Positions 12,565-25,533 are shown, numbered from the stretch's first letter. The stretch is 64,000 nucleotides of DNA from Pyricularia pennisetigena (GCF_004337985.1 NC_043743.1:645366-709365); one strand, 5' to 3'. Translations and numbers: made by a program. Notes: a model not told the origin generated them from the letters alone.

Positions 12565-14431
12565 AGTATTATTTTTTCCCCCGTTACTCTCATTAAAATC
12601 CCCCCTTTTTATTTAAAAAAACGAAATAACATGTCAAGTAGCACATGATGGACTGTGGGTGGTTTTGTTGTCCTTGGGTGGCATTGATTTGTTTTACCCG
12701 ACGATGCTTCTAAAAACCCCCCATTGTCTTATTGTCCCTGTTTATATGTAAATGTCTTCTATGCACATGTTTTGAGCTTTTTTTTGTACTTTCTTGGAGC
12801 CATTGTTTTCTTTTGGGTTGGAACTACCACTGCGCTGACTTTTTTTTTTTGAGCTTTGAAGGATAATATACCGGACTGGTCCAGTTTTTTTTTGCTCTTT
12901 TTTTCTTTTCTTGTCAAGAAGCGAGCATGCATTATTTGCCAAATCAACAACCATCTTAAAATCTAAAACTTGTTCGGGAATAAGGATTGATATTCAGAGC
13001 CGAGTGAACTGATTGGGTGCCCCAAGTCAGCGTTTGTGTTTTGGAAAGATCCGATGCTATTACGTCCGCCACCACAAGCGCGCCGCAACCTCATGTAGTA
13101 TTGGCTGTTCTTAAAAAGGACGTGGATGACAAAAAAAAAGCTTTTTTTTCGAGCCTCAAACTCAAACCGAAAAGATGGGTGCTGCTATCGGACCTCCCGT
13201 TCCGAAGAATTGCCTGAGAAAAAGTGATAACCCTCATGATTGCGAAACCCCGAGAAAGGCAATCCTCCACCATACAAAAATATATCTTTTTGCCTCCTGT
13301 TCCAGAAACGGCTCGAAACACTCCCCCCAGGGTATAGGGGGGTGCGATGACCAACAATGGTGAAACCCCACCCCACCTCACCCTTCCCTCCCATCCCCCA
13401 CAAGGAGCTCAAGATTCAAGCAGCACCCCCGAGGAAGAGCGTTTTTGTTTGCCGCCTGTCATTTGTCTCAAAAGCATTACTCTGCCCCCTGGGTCGGTTT
13501 CTTCTTCCCTTACCTGACTGATGTCATGACGTTTCCGGGGGCACTCTGACAGCTTTGACTGGCTGCAAGTTCATGGCACGACATGCCGTTTGCGATGGCA
13601 CCACGCAACTGCATTATTCCATGCGCCATGACGCTACCAGTGTAGCAGTGTAGGGTAAGGGCTAGGTATGATGGTCAAAAGGAAAATTGCAAACAGGTAC
13701 TCTGCTTCAGATTGCTCACGTATTTTTACTGGGGAAAACACCCAAACAAAAGATGGACTGAATAATAACGAAAATAAAATGCTTCGAAGCCATCCGTGAC
13801 TATTCATATACTTTGAATACATATGTTCTTTGGCAGATTCATCCCCACCAAATTTTAGATAAGGATGTAGCCACCGGAGTCTCCCTCCATATCATAACAT
13901 TCGTGGGGTAAAAATAAGAAAACAGAAAGGTGCCAAAAAAAACAGAAGCCGGCTAGAGACGTGGCAGGGCGTGAGGTCATTCTGTGGTTGAAGATAAAAC
14001 CAACGGTTGTGCAAACAGAAAACCAGGCAACACATCGTTCCTTGAGACTTGTGGACGATAAACCAAAGTTCAATGTCCGGCCTTGCAAGCACTGGAAACA
14101 AAACATAGCGACGGACCCAGCTGGAGGTTCATCAGAGGGTATTGTGCCACAGTGGTTGTCAAGTAACCAAGTGAGAAAGCCCAGACGAGATCGAGTGGAG
14201 CCGGTTTAGCCTTTTGTCTTTTTTTGTTACAACTCGCGGATAAAGCAAAACAAATCCAGTCCACAGGTCAATCATTCGTCATACATACCCTCTTCGGGAG
14301 AGGCGAAAATTATCTGCTTTTTGTCGACACGGCTGTGTTGTTGTGGGACAGCCCCATCTTGTTCTGCGGGCATCTAAGAATAGGAGTCAAGGACGGTTCG
14401 AACGCCCGACAAAGAATTCTTGGGAGTAGAT
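12565..14431. other. Intergenic region between the Egh16-like gene and srp2
   Basis: Convergent intergenic DNA of 1.9 kb. It has many T and A runs (for example about 12840-12850 and 13130-13148) and short open frames without features. It should hold both 3' UTRs. No gene is seen. Confidence 0.5.
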
Positions 14432-16319
14432 TTACCAGTAGCGTCCTGGGCGATCGTACTCTCGCGGATAGCCACCATCACGGGCATAACCAGGGTCCCT
14501 AGGAGGGAAATCGCGAGGAGGAGGTCGATCGTAGGGCCGGCCGTTGGCATACGGGTCAGGAGGGGGGTAGTCGCGGCGGTACGGGTCATGATCGTACCGG
14601 CCACGTGGGGGAGGCGGGGGATAGTCATCCATGGGAGGACCACGGCCATGACGCGGCGACGACCGGTACCGGGCACGGTCATCATAGTACTCCCGACGAG
14701 GAGGACTGCGATCACGATACCCATCGCGATATCCATCACGGCGTGGAGGGCTGTATCCGCGAGGCGGGCCGCGACGATCATATTCATCACCAGGGGGGCC
14801 GTACGGGCGGCGGCCAAGCGGGGACCGAGACCTCCCGCGACCATCACGTGGCGGGGGATCCGGCTGGGTCTTGGTGGTTGTCAGAAAAAAAAGCTCCAGG
14901 GTCCGGCGGGGCCGAGTACGGGCTGGCTGTGAACAAGGTCCGGTAAAAAAAAAAAAAAAAACTCACATTCGCAACACAGCGGACGATCTTATCCTTGAAT
15001 TCCTTACCATCCAAGGCTTCAACGGCAGAGGCCAGGTCCGCGGCAGTCTCGAATTCGACAAAGCTGGCCATGGAGAAAAAGCAAAAAAAAGTCGTCAGGC
15101 CGCGTTCCGGGTGAACATCCAGATATTGACATCTTCCAAACTTACCCCTCGCCATTGTTATTCCGCCCGGTCTCGGAATAGACCACATCGAGCTGGGATT
15201 GCCGAGCAAAATCTTTCAGGTCCTAGATCCAGAGGCCGTGTAAGTGGAAGGCCAGGAGCGTCTGCGCATGTTGACTTGAGCTGCGGGTTGCTGGAGACTC
15301 CTGACGCAAGTGGAAAACTATGCCATGTCCATCTATACCGAGGATATGGGTGAATCCGGCTTAGGGGTCCTCCACCGGAGCATTATCACGTCCAAGTTTC
15401 CTGGGAGTCAAAGGAATCCAAAAGCGGGAGATCAATCCAGACCGGCCTGGTCGGAAAACAAAGATCCTGCCCGTGGGAGCGAGGGCAGCAGATGCAATCC
15501 AGCCAGGACTCGGTCGGGCGGGAAACAAAAGCCAAAGTTGCCATGGATCCAAAGGAGTGTAGAGGGGTTCCAAATCCATCAATCCGGAGACAAGAAACGG
15601 GAGTAAGGACAGACCTGCCAGCTGGTGTCAACGGGGAGCCCGCTGATTTGCATGCGGAACGCGGTACGCCGAGGCCGTGGTCCAGAGCGCTCGCCGCCAT
15701 AACCGCCGCCGCCACCACCACCACCACCACCACCACCGCTGCCTCCTTCTCGATTGCGGGTGCCGCGGGCGAACTGGACCGTAAGGCGCTCTCCCATGAA
15801 AGTCGAACCGTCTGACAAGGTATGTTAGCAAGGGGAAGAAGCATCCATTTCAGGTTTTAGTAGCAAGTGAGATTTGCGACGAGACATCTTCGGAGGACAG
15901 CAATAGAGAGCATCGGATCGGTTTACGTACGAAAAGCTGTAAAGAAAGCGCAAGAAGTCAGTTTCTGAAATATACGCGAAAGTGACAAGACAAAATTACG
16001 GATTCTGTAATCGCTTGTTTTTTTTGGAAGGAGGGGCGATGCTTACCGGGGACGACGTCACGAGCGTCCAAGGGGTCATCGTACTCGATGAAGCCAAAAC
16101 CATTCATTAGCTTGATCTCGGTGATCTTGCCGGTACCATGGCTGGAGAAGTGGGTTGAGACATCCTCCTTTGTGGCTGTAGTGAACTTGGTTAGCTCGTC
16201 GGTCAGACTAGCTTCAAAGTAAAACGATTCCATTCTGAAAGGTGAGCCTTCGACGGTATCGACGTACCAGAGCGCGGGAGGTTTCCCAGGTAAAGGCGGG
16301 TCGAAGAGACCTCGGTCAT
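14432..16319 (-). CDS. srp2: SR-family splicing factor, Srp2-like (two RRMs plus RS/Pro-rich tail)
   Basis: Serine/arginine-type pre-mRNA splicing regulator, nuclear. Minus-strand exons: 16319-16268, 16175-16047, 15936-15931, 15811-15615, 15222-15146, 15063-14967 and 14869-14432. They join in frame to 331 aa with canonical GT-AG borders. RRM1 (residues about 8-75) has RLYLGNLP as RNP2 and LMNGFGFIEYDD as RNP1. A poly-Gly hinge (15 or so residues) follows. RRM2 (about 110-187) has FRMQISGLP and the SWQDLKD signature that marks the second RRM of SR proteins, split by an intron after SWQ. The C-terminal tail is rich in RS, RD, YDR and Pro. The third exon is only 6 nt and supplies Ala-Phe and one base of His. 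The architecture matches S. pombe Srp2. The many introns would suit auto-regulated splicing; this is inference. Confidence 0.9.
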
Positions 16320-17267
16320 GTTTGCCTAGTAGTTAATTCTTCGAGCGTGGCTGTCAGTAGAGGATTTCGAAATGGCGCGCCTTCGTTCTGTGATGAGTTC
16401 TGCGCTGAAGAGCAGGTTGGGTAGCGGCCTAGTTTCTAGCTGAGGGGTGGCTGGCTTGTCGACCAACTTGTTGGAGCTCTGCAGGAGCCTGAAAGGCAAT
16501 GAAGAATGCGAAATCGTACATACAGATGCAGTCGAGCCGATTTTGTAGCTGAGAACGAAGCCGTGATTGGTAGAAGTCGGTTGGCGACAGACCCGCGCGA
16601 TCCGACGCGGCTAACGGGTTGATATTATACACAGTCGATGCCTTGCAGTAAATATCTTCCTCTGTACCAGTCGACGAAGAGCAACGGTCGATAGGATCTG
16701 AGAGAACCTTAGCCTGGTCCGACAAATTCTGTTCTGAATGTTTATCGCCCAGCGGTCGGGTGGGCTGTCCGAGGGCGGAGAAATTAGCGCCCAGTTCAGT
16801 GCGCGGGCGCCACCTTGGAAAGAGGCGTCAACTGCCGAGCTGGCCCAAATCGGCTTAGCTCGCTACCTGTCACGTCGAGCTTCCCCACAACTTTGCAAGA
16901 GCTTGCGATGTCATTGGATTTTGCTACGCGCTTGAGCACGATTGGACGATCGCAGAAGCCGTCGTCCGAAGGGAGGAAAAAAAAAAAAAAAAAAAAAAAG
17001 AGTTTTAATTTATGCCTATTTTGTACTGTACCGTACCACCCGAGGACTGTAGCCATTAGACTTAGCACCCTGTTCTTGTTTCATTCTACAGTAGACTACT
17101 ATAGTCTAGTTGTGCACGTGAGAACATACAGTAATCACCTTGTTGTGTCCAGCAAGCCAGCCAGCGTTTTATCAAAAAAGAAAAAAGAAAAAACATTTTT
17201 CTACACGTCAACTTGGTTCCTTGTCCTTCCGAGCACCAATTGACTACCAAAACTCTCGAGTCCACCA
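16320..17267. other. Intergenic region between srp2 and the O-methyltransferase gene
   Basis: Upstream region of srp2 and downstream region of the methyltransferase gene, both on the minus strand. An A run of about 23 bases lies at 16977-16999. No gene is seen. Confidence 0.5.
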
Positions 17268-18823
17268 TTAAATATGGGCTTTCAATTTGACACACTCAAT
17301 AGCACTAATTAGTGCATCCTCGCTCTCTTGGTGGATCTTGAGAATTCTTAGCCCCGACCTTGCGGCGAGATTGGCCCACTGCTCCTCGTTGCGCTCCTTG
17401 CCGCCGACGACCATCATGCTGAAGTCCATCACTGCTCCGAACAGCTTTGGAGGGGTTTTCAGGACCTGCTCCAAGATTAGCAGTCTGCTGTCGTCGGCCA
17501 TGGCATCCACAATAACGCGCAATATCTGGACACTTTCGTCGTCGCCATAATCATGAAGGCATGTGCGGATGAAGTATATCAATGCTCCTGTTTGGACCGT
17601 GGACGCCCGTTCCACCACCAAAACATTCAGCATTTGAACAAAGTCTCGTTCATGGAGCTTTCACTTTGCGCGGCGACAAGGAAACAGACGTACCTTTGAC
17701 TGGCTGTTCCTTGTGAAAGTCAATCGCAATCTTCTGGGACGCTCTCAGCTCCTTAGGATCCAGCTTCTTTAGCTCGTCGATGACCTCTGGCAGATCTTGC
17801 AACACACAGCGGCCGGCATCCAAGCCGGGCGTGGCTTGGAGGATTGCCTGGGTGACGTGTCCCTTGCTAGCCCCAACGTCGACAAGGAGCGGCCGCCCGG
17901 GCTGTTTGTGTCCAACGTCGACGATCCACCGAAAATCGTACGTCCCGTACTTTGGCTGGGTTGCGGACCATACCGCCATGTTGTCCATGAACATCTGGAT
18001 ATTTTCAGGGCCTTGTTCACGCATACACTCCCACATGGTTAACTCGGGTCGGCCTTGTGCGTAGGTGAAGAGCGTATGGTGTCGGGTGGTCGGCTCCTTG
18101 CGTCCATACTTGGAAAAGTAGGAGGGCATCGCCAGCGCTCCTGGGTACAAGTACTTGTTACTTTATCCCCGGGGTGGTTGAGTAAGTAAAACTGGGCTGA
18201 CGGTTTGAACCTCTGACAAAAACCATGAAAGGGTACGTACAAGACATTGTTTTGTCCCGGGGGTAAATCAAAGACGACAAAGGCTCTGGACCTGGTTGTG
18301 TGGGCGATTCTATCTCGATCGACTAGTTTCAAGAATTCATTGGCCACCAGAGGCCCTGTGATGCGACCTGAATACAGGGTCACGGATTGTAAACGCATCA
18401 TGTTTAACTCTTGAGAACGAACACCAATAAAGTAACACATCAAGCCAGGGTGGTACCAGTGTACTACTCACGGATCAAATTTACATCTGCGTCGAGCTTC
18501 TGGGCCAATTCGGCATACGAGATATCACCCTCTAAAGGTATCTGTCGAAAGCCTTCGAAATTCTCGAAGGCGACCATTGCGGCAACCGACATTTGCATCA
18601 ACCAGCTGTCACGCATAATTTCTTGGGGTCCGCGCAGCAGGTTTTGGACGCCAGTGGCTGCCTGGATGGCATCTTGGTGAGGGTTTCCATCGCGGTCAGC
18701 TATGGTCCCCTGATTCTTTGCACGGATCCGTTTGATGGCCCCGGCAAGATCAATGGCGAGCCTTTCCAGCCGTGAAAGTTCCTCGTCGGAATACTCAGTG
18801 CCACGGAGGATTGACGAAGACAT
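17268..18823 (-). CDS. SAM-dependent O-methyltransferase (fungal, Methyltransf_2 type)
   Basis: Cytosolic small-molecule O-methyltransferase related to sterigmatocystin/aflatoxin-type O-methyltransferases; the substrate cannot be told. Minus-strand exons 18823-18472, 18367-18241, 18160-17694 and 17587-17268 join in frame to 421 aa, typical for the family. An N-terminal helical dimerisation part is followed near residue 250 by LLVDVGASKGH (SAM motif I), then VLQDLPEVI, then FIRTCLHDYGDDESVQILR near residue 325, with the catalytic-type His-Asp, and LLILEQVL. The second junction uses donor GTACGT and acceptor AAG; this choice was made because it keeps the frame, and nearby alternatives exist. 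The start is the first in-frame ATG; the open frame extends further up but without ATG. No polyketide synthase, NRPS, P450 or regulator gene adjoins it, so it seems solitary. Confidence 0.87.
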
Positions 18824-20359
18824 TTTGTGGATGGGATTTTGTTTCCAGAGAGAAGATTGTGGTTTGTGCCTTGAGAGAGATACTATGGCAGTCAATTACC
18901 AATTCTCTGATCGGATTTCTATCACAAGAATATATATACACATTCACACTCACACAGATGCATGTTCCAATTATATTCATTTGCGACCTAGCTGTTTAGG
19001 AAAGCAAAACTCCAAGGGTTCTTGATTGGTTCGGAGCTGTATCGCCATCAGTCCCATCTATATCAGTCTCCGGACCACCGAAGGCAATATTATCGATAGT
19101 GACCTTAAACTGCACTAGGTTTGACTGTGCTCTCTCGGCCTCTTGAAGAGACTAAGATTGGATGTTAAATTTATACGGAAAAGGTGTAATCTCTGCCTTC
19201 CATAAAATGAAAGTGTCATGGTCTAAGGAAATAGGTATACACTCAGCTGTATTGGGGCATTACTTCAAGGCATACGCCGACGGCTTGCAGCGGGTGATTT
19301 GCAAACAAACTATCATTAAGAATATTCCTAGGTGGCTTGTAGATTTGTGAGACACAGGGGCGTTGGTGCACCTTGAAGACGAGGCCGGAGCCGGAGCCGG
19401 AGTATCGACAACATCCCTTTCGAAGCAGAAGATACGATAGCCCAGTATGACAAACTAAGTTAACATCAAACCATGTCGAGGTTTTGCAGCTAGCCCCTGT
19501 CTACTAGCTAGGAGCTGAGATCAAAATCGGATGACCGCAGACAGCAATTCAGCAATCCATGTTGAAAAGGACCGCTCGGGACAGGGAAATACAAACTGGA
19601 AACTAAGTTGATCACATGAATGTCGGGCAGACTAGCGTTAGTTCCATCCAGATAAGAGGCAATACGGATAAGAGCATTCAAGCATAAGATGCGAGCTACA
19701 TGGCTTGACAGCTCCTAAACTACTCCTAAGAGGGGTCCAAGGTCAGGTAACATGATGCATCGCATCTTAATAGCGTGTTTGTCCCCAGTTGCTCAGCGGA
19801 GCGAAGGAACGCATGGTGAGGCACACGAACCCCCATAAGCCTAATCAGCCAAGGCAGAGCGTCGACTGGACAATACAAATACTTAGAAAATGAAGTTATT
19901 CGGAAAGAGCGAGAGTTAGGTCTTCATTGTTTTACCATGCCGCCGTGATTACCGTCTTCGGCCAATGTTGGTGTACATGTATTATGAGCTGATGCGAAGA
20001 AATGAGACTGTATAAACACGGTAAGCCTCCCCCACTACTGTACATACGCTAACGCAGTTCTGCACTGACGTTTTGTCATGTGGAAACTGTTCCAGCAGGG
20101 AGGCCCCGCCGTAGCTCCAGCGGAGCCGCTGTGCTGGCGTGCGTGCGTGTGTGATGCAACCACAACGACAGCAAAAAGCAACCACAAACTGTTCTCAACA
20201 CCAAACAAACCATGACCCATGAACCACAAGGAAACCGAAAACCAACAGCACAACTAACCCAACCACCATAAAACAATGGGAGGCAGGCTCGCAGGTGCAG
20301 ATCTCGAGCCTCTGCTACTGCCTCCTCCGCCGCCTTCGTCGTAGTCCTGTCTCTGCACC
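18824..20359. other. Divergent intergenic region (O-methyltransferase / MDM1)
   Basis: A 1.5-kb region between two divergent genes, so it should hold both promoters. Short frames are present, none with coding character. The segment 20250-20359 is C/T- and GCC-rich and probably is the MDM1 5' leader. Confidence 0.5.
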
Positions 20360-23300
20360 ATGGCCCCTCTAAAGACGAAAGAGTTGGCTCTTGCGGCCCT
20401 CGCAAGCTTCGTCGCCTGGGGCTATGCGACGCACTGGTTTCCACCCCTCCGACTCGCCGGTTATGCATTCGTCGCCGGCGCTGTGCTTGCCGTAGCGGGC
20501 CTCGCCGCCCTGGTATTGCTGACCTCCCGTGGCGCCCAATACCGAGCCCAGACGAGGTCATCCCGGAGACCGCACGGCGTCGCCTTCGTCGCACCCGCCG
20601 CCTGGCCCGCCGAGCTCGCCGCCCTCGAATCCCGACAGTCTTACGACCCAGATCCTATTGCCCCGGATGCTCCCAAGGTCTCCGAGGCCGTCGAGGTGGT
20701 GCTCGGCTACATTATCCGCGATTTCGTGCAGTCGTGGTATGGCAGCATCAGCAAGAACCCTATCTTCACAAACGAGGTGGACCGTGCCATCCGCGCCGCA
20801 CTCGGCAGCATCCGCGACCGCATATTACAAGTCGATCTGGCCGAGGTCCTGACCAGCCGCCTGGTGCCGATTCTGACGGCGCACTTCCGCAGCTTCTACG
20901 ACGCCGAGCGTGCCGTCCGGGGCAAGAAGCTGAACCGCTCCGTTACCGAGACGGACGAGCTGGACCTGGCCATCGCGGCCAAGTACAACGACGGCAAGCT
21001 GCACCCGGCCGCTGCCCTATCGCACATGGACGCGAGGTCCACTCAGCAGGAGTACCTGCGCGACGTCGTGGCCAAACTCCTGCCAAAGGTGCTGCCAGAG
21101 AACATGTCGAGGAGCCGGGCCGTGACGACCCTTGTACGTGAGATTGTCGCTTGCGCCGTGCTCGGCTCCGTCATGCAGATGCTTTCCGATCCAGACACGT
21201 GGAACCAGGTCATGGAGAACTACGGCCGGAGCATGCTGCAGGACAGGTCGACGGTCAGGAAGCTGCGCGCGGCGCTTGACCAGCACGCCTCGCCCGCACC
21301 CAGGACGTCCAAGCCAGTTGCCTTTCCGCGCCTGAGCCCTGGTGACAGCGAGCGACGATTCGAGAAGTTTGTCCGCTCCGTGCGGAAGGTCTCCAATCTG
21401 TCCGACGCCAGGCGGTTCCGCAGCGAGGTTGCGAGCCAGCTGAAGCGGGAGTCGCAGAAGGAAGGGCAGGATCCGGTTCACCTGAGGCGGTTGGAGATGG
21501 GCAAGAGGCTGCTTGACCAGAGGGTCCAACAGCTCGCGGCCGCCGGCGGCGACCGGCGGGCGGCCCAGGTACCAATGCCTAGCCAGGCGCCCCCGCGCGC
21601 CTCACGACTCGAAAACGCGTCCCTGGAGGAATTGCTCCGAGACTCGTCTGGCCTCTCGTATTTCATGGAGTATATGGACAGGCAGCGATTATTGCCGCTA
21701 GTTCAGTTTTGGCTCGTCGTGGATGGCTTCCGCAACCCACTGGAAGATGACGGCCCCGAGGATGAGCAGCTTCCCCTGGTCTTGCCGCCGTGGAACGACT
21801 CGGATAGGCTCGACCTTGCCCAGATCAACCAAGCATACCTGTCAATGCCTGTTTTGAAGGTCCCGCCGTCGTCACGGAAGCTCGTTCAGGAGTTCCTCGA
21901 TGCTGGCAGCAAGGCTGTCCCGGCCCAGTACTATCGAGCCCGACGCGCCATCCTGCGCGCGCAAACCGCCGTGTTGGACGAGATGCGAATCAACCATTTT
22001 CAAAACTTTAAAAAATCAGATTTGTTTTACAAGTGTCTTGCCGCGGAAGAGGCCGCTTCCCAGATCGCAACGCCATATACCCCGGAGCCTGCGGGTCCGT
22101 CGTTGACAGCAGCACAGACTCCGACTTCGCCTGCAGTGAACCGAGCTCCGCAGTCATTCGCGACGGCAAGGCCAAACCACGCGACTAGGCTCGCCAGTCG
22201 GCTCAACCTTGGGCCCAACCGGAGGGCCGGTTCAACAACGGATCTCAGATCCTTGAATGTTAATGGCGGCGGACTTGACCCACTTACTTCTTCCCGCAGG
22301 TCTCTGGACGAAGGAAACTCGAGTCCGTTGTTTGGAGACGAAGAAGACTGGGACAACGAGGCACTCGCCGATTCTGTCCAGAGCCTAGACCAAGAACCCA
22401 TGACAGCCCCGCCGCCGGATACCCGAGTTGTCAAGGCAGTCGAGGATGCGCTTAGCACCATCATGGAAGACAGCCGACCACCGACCGCCGAGGACCTCCG
22501 GGCTTCCCTCTTCAGTGGAGAGGATTCCAACTCAGGCATATTCTCGCCAGAGACAGACTCCCTACGAGGCTCTGCGCGTGGATCGCTCGACATTTCAAGG
22601 CCGGGTCAAGCGGCCAAGGAGGTTGAAAAGCCGAGCCTGTCGTCGCTGGGCCTGGTTAGTGCAGCTTCCCGGATCGGTGTATTTGAAGACAACGACCTGT
22701 TCGCGGACGAGGATAAGCACCTTTCGGACGAGCGCGAGGATCCTGACGGGGGAGGCGAAGACGACGACATTGACGAGGTTCATGAGGCGGCGCCCGGGGA
22801 CCTCGGCTTGGCCGAGGCGATCACGGCGCTGAGCAACGACATCGACAAGCTGGTGGCGCAGGAGGCCATCGTGGAGTCTCTACAACGCAAGGCAGAGCTG
22901 ACCAACAATACTGCAGAGCTCAGGATCCTGCGCAAGTCCAAAGCCAGCTTGCAGAGGGAGATTCGGCGCAAAGAGCTGCAGCGCCAGCAATACGTGATCC
23001 AGGAGAGCGACAACAGTCTGTACGGGCGATCGACAATCAAGATCACGGGGATTCAGGTTGGGCGCGATGATGACGGCAAGGAGTATGCGCTCTACGCAAT
23101 TGAGGTCTCGCGCGATGCTGGTGAGAAGATGCCGGCGGCGACGTGGGTAGTGATGCGGCGCTACAGCGAGTTCCTCGAGCTGCACCAGAAGCTGCGGTCG
23201 CGCTACCCGTCGGTCCGCAACCTCGACTTTCCGCGCCGCCGCATGGTCATGAAGCTGCAGAGCGAGTTCCTGCAAAAGCGCCGCGACGCACTCGAGCGAT

Positions 23301-24245
23301 ATATGCGCGAGCTGCTCCTGCTGCCCGAGGCGTGCCGCAGCCGTGACCTGCGCGCATTCCTGTCCCAAACGGGTGTCGCCGGTGCCGGCGTCGCTGGTCG
23401 CGACCTGGTTGACCGCGAGGACAAGAAGGACATGATGACGCGCCTGTACGACTCGGTGGCCGATGGCATGGAAGACATACTCGGCAGCATCCCAGTGTTG
23501 GACCAGCTGTCACTGGCCGGGCAGAACCTGATCGCGGCCGCGACGAGCCAGCTCAACAACACGGTGCCGCTGGGCGGTGGCAGCGGCGGTGTCGCCGGCA
23601 CCGACGAGGGCGGCATGTCTGCGGCCGAGGCCGAGGCAGAGCTCAACGCCTTCGAGAACAAGGAGCTCGAGCCGTTCGTCAAACCCATCTGCGACGTCTT
23701 CCTCGAGGTCTTTGAGCTGAACCGCGGCAACAACTGGCTGCGCGGCCGCGCCGTCGTCGTGGTCCTGCACCAGCTGCTGGGCGGCACCATCGAGCGCAAG
23801 CTGCGCGACAACGTCCGCCTCCTGGTCCAGCAGGACGCCATCCTCAAGTATGTCGGCCTCGTGCGCGACAGCATGTGGCCCGGCGGCGCCAGCGCCGCCC
23901 AGAGGCCCGCAAAGGCGCCGCGCACCCCCGCGCAAAAGTCTAGAACCCGCACCGAGGCAAGCCTCATGCTCGCCACGCTCGTGCCGGACCTGGCGGGCAG
24001 CGTGGTCGGTAGGCTGAATGCCCAGGCGGCGAGCAGGCGTATCTTTGCGACGCTGAACAACCAGCGGCTGAAGTGAGTTTTCTTTTTCTCTCTGTCTCTG
24101 TCTCCTTATCAAGTCTCATCTCTCATCGGCCCTCTTGGTCTGTGTCTTGTATCGCTGCTAACTGAAGACTTCTTTTGTGTACAGCACTCACTTGGTCTAC
24201 ACCTTCCTGGATGAGATTATTGATATTCTATTTGGACAGGAGTAG
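20360..24245 (+). CDS. MDM1: Mdm1-like sorting nexin (TM-PXA-RGS-PX-Nexin_C)
   Basis: Homolog of yeast Mdm1 and animal SNX13/14/19/25, ER-anchored proteins that tether the ER to vacuole or lipid droplets through PI3P binding. Exons 20360-24072 and 24185-24245 (112-nt intron, GTGAGT donor) give 1257 aa. Order of domains: two hydrophobic N-terminal segments (residues about 8-58); PXA (about 107-290, starting VSEAVEVVLGYIIRDFV and holding SWYGSISKNP); RGS-like (about 415-563); a Ser/Asp-rich linker; a coiled coil (about 820-890); PX (about 895-1003) with the lipid-binding RRYSEF and a Pro-poor PRRRMV loop; a C-terminal nexin domain (about 1105-1257) completed by the short last exon. The unusually long intron-free first exon and GC-rich codons are consistent with its neighbours. 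The start ATG has a good context (CACC before ATG). Confidence 0.94.
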
Positions 24246-24344
24246 CTGCGTGGTAGGTTAACAGCCAAGTCATGGATGAGTTTGATACACATCACGCACA
24301 AACAGCATTGCGGCTTTGGGCATAGCACTGGCGTTTATGGGCTT

Positions 24345-24348
<4 letters not shown>

Positions 24349-24414
<66 letters not shown>
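24349..24414. repeat. (CT)33 microsatellite
   Basis: An uninterrupted CT dinucleotide tract of about 66 bases starts about 100 bases after the MDM1 stop codon, so it probably lies in the MDM1 3' UTR. Confidence 0.97.
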
Positions 24415-24416
<2 letters not shown>

Positions 24417-25533
24417 ATTCCTTTCTAACTTTGAGGTAATATGTTGTGTGGCCTGACTTGGTCACAGTGGTGACATTTGATAAAAAAAAGTATTTAATAA
24501 TGATGATATACCCTCGTTTCTTTCTCTTGTTTTCGCGTCATGACGTGTCCGGAAACGGAGTGGACTTGGAGTTGCCGCAAAGTTCATGGAAGGAAACGAG
24601 ATGAGTAACACAAATTATTGCAAGAGATTCACCCGAGGAAAGCACAGCAAAGCGGGAAGCAATGAACTATTGTATCAGCAACTAATCCTCCGGTCTAAGG
24701 TTGCCGCCCAGGTCCCGTACCTCCCCCCGTTCCACGGAGGCCCTGTTGACGATGCTGGAAGCTCACAAATAGTGCTGCTGCTGCTGCTGCTGCTCCTGCT
24801 GCTTTTAGGCTACCGTGGGGTGCCGCTTGCTGGTGTCGTCTGGATGGCCCCGTCGTTCCACCCAAGAATATACGGCGATTTTCCCTGGGGCTCCTTTGGT
24901 TTTCTCCTGCAGATCAGGCGGCGAAACCCTGGCGAGGAAAAGTATCGCCAAGAACAACGGTTTTGAACCAAACAAAAAGCGATTACGCAAAGCCAAGTGT
25001 CGGCTTTTCTAGGTTTATTTTTTTTTTTTTTTTTCATCGAAAACTATCCCTACAGCCGCTTGTGGTCGTGCTGGCTGTGCGGAAGAAACACGTCCACGCC
25101 CCTGAAGCCACTACAAACACGACGAAACCTCGCGTGAGAAAGTTAAAAATTGGTAAGGCTGAGAATAAAAGAACCAAGAAAAGAACCCCCAAGGATTGGG
25201 TTGTGGGCCCGTTAGCCCTTCAACCTGCCAGGGGGTTTGCCTAGAACTGAGCAATTTGAACTATCAAGTCCGTTTACGCATATCATCCCTTCACCCACCT
25301 GACATGGAGACTTTTCTTCGTCAAGGTAAAAATTCCAGCCCGCCTGCACCGACTGCCCGTGTGTGGTGCAAAACTCCGATTGAAGCAAAGCATTCTTGAA
25401 GACTTCAACTCTTTCACAGTCACCTAAAAAGGAAAGAAAGAAAGAAAGCGAAAAGCCAGTCTGTCAGTAATTGACCATAGTACAGTGGTGAGAGTTTTAT
25501 ACCCAAACGAGTTGTTGACCATTTTGAAATGAG

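Noticed and set aside
11613..12593. 326-codon open frame on the minus strand, Leu/Ala/Phe-rich
   Set aside because: It is the antisense reading of the Asn-rich repeat of the Egh16-like gene; the repeat suppresses stop codons on both strands. No domain, and the plus strand has a complete family match.
14374..20360. Secondary-metabolite gene cluster around the O-methyltransferase
   Set aside because: Neighbours are a splicing factor and a sorting nexin; there is no polyketide synthase, NRPS, terpene synthase, P450 or cluster regulator.
23203..24112. 285- and 200-codon minus-strand open frames
   Set aside because: Shadows of the GC-rich MDM1 exon encoding the PX and nexin C-terminal domains.
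24586..24966. 126-codon ATG-started frame with a poly-Leu run
   Set aside because: The Leu run comes from a CTG microsatellite; there is no domain, it overlaps the 3' flank of two convergent genes and the rest looks random.
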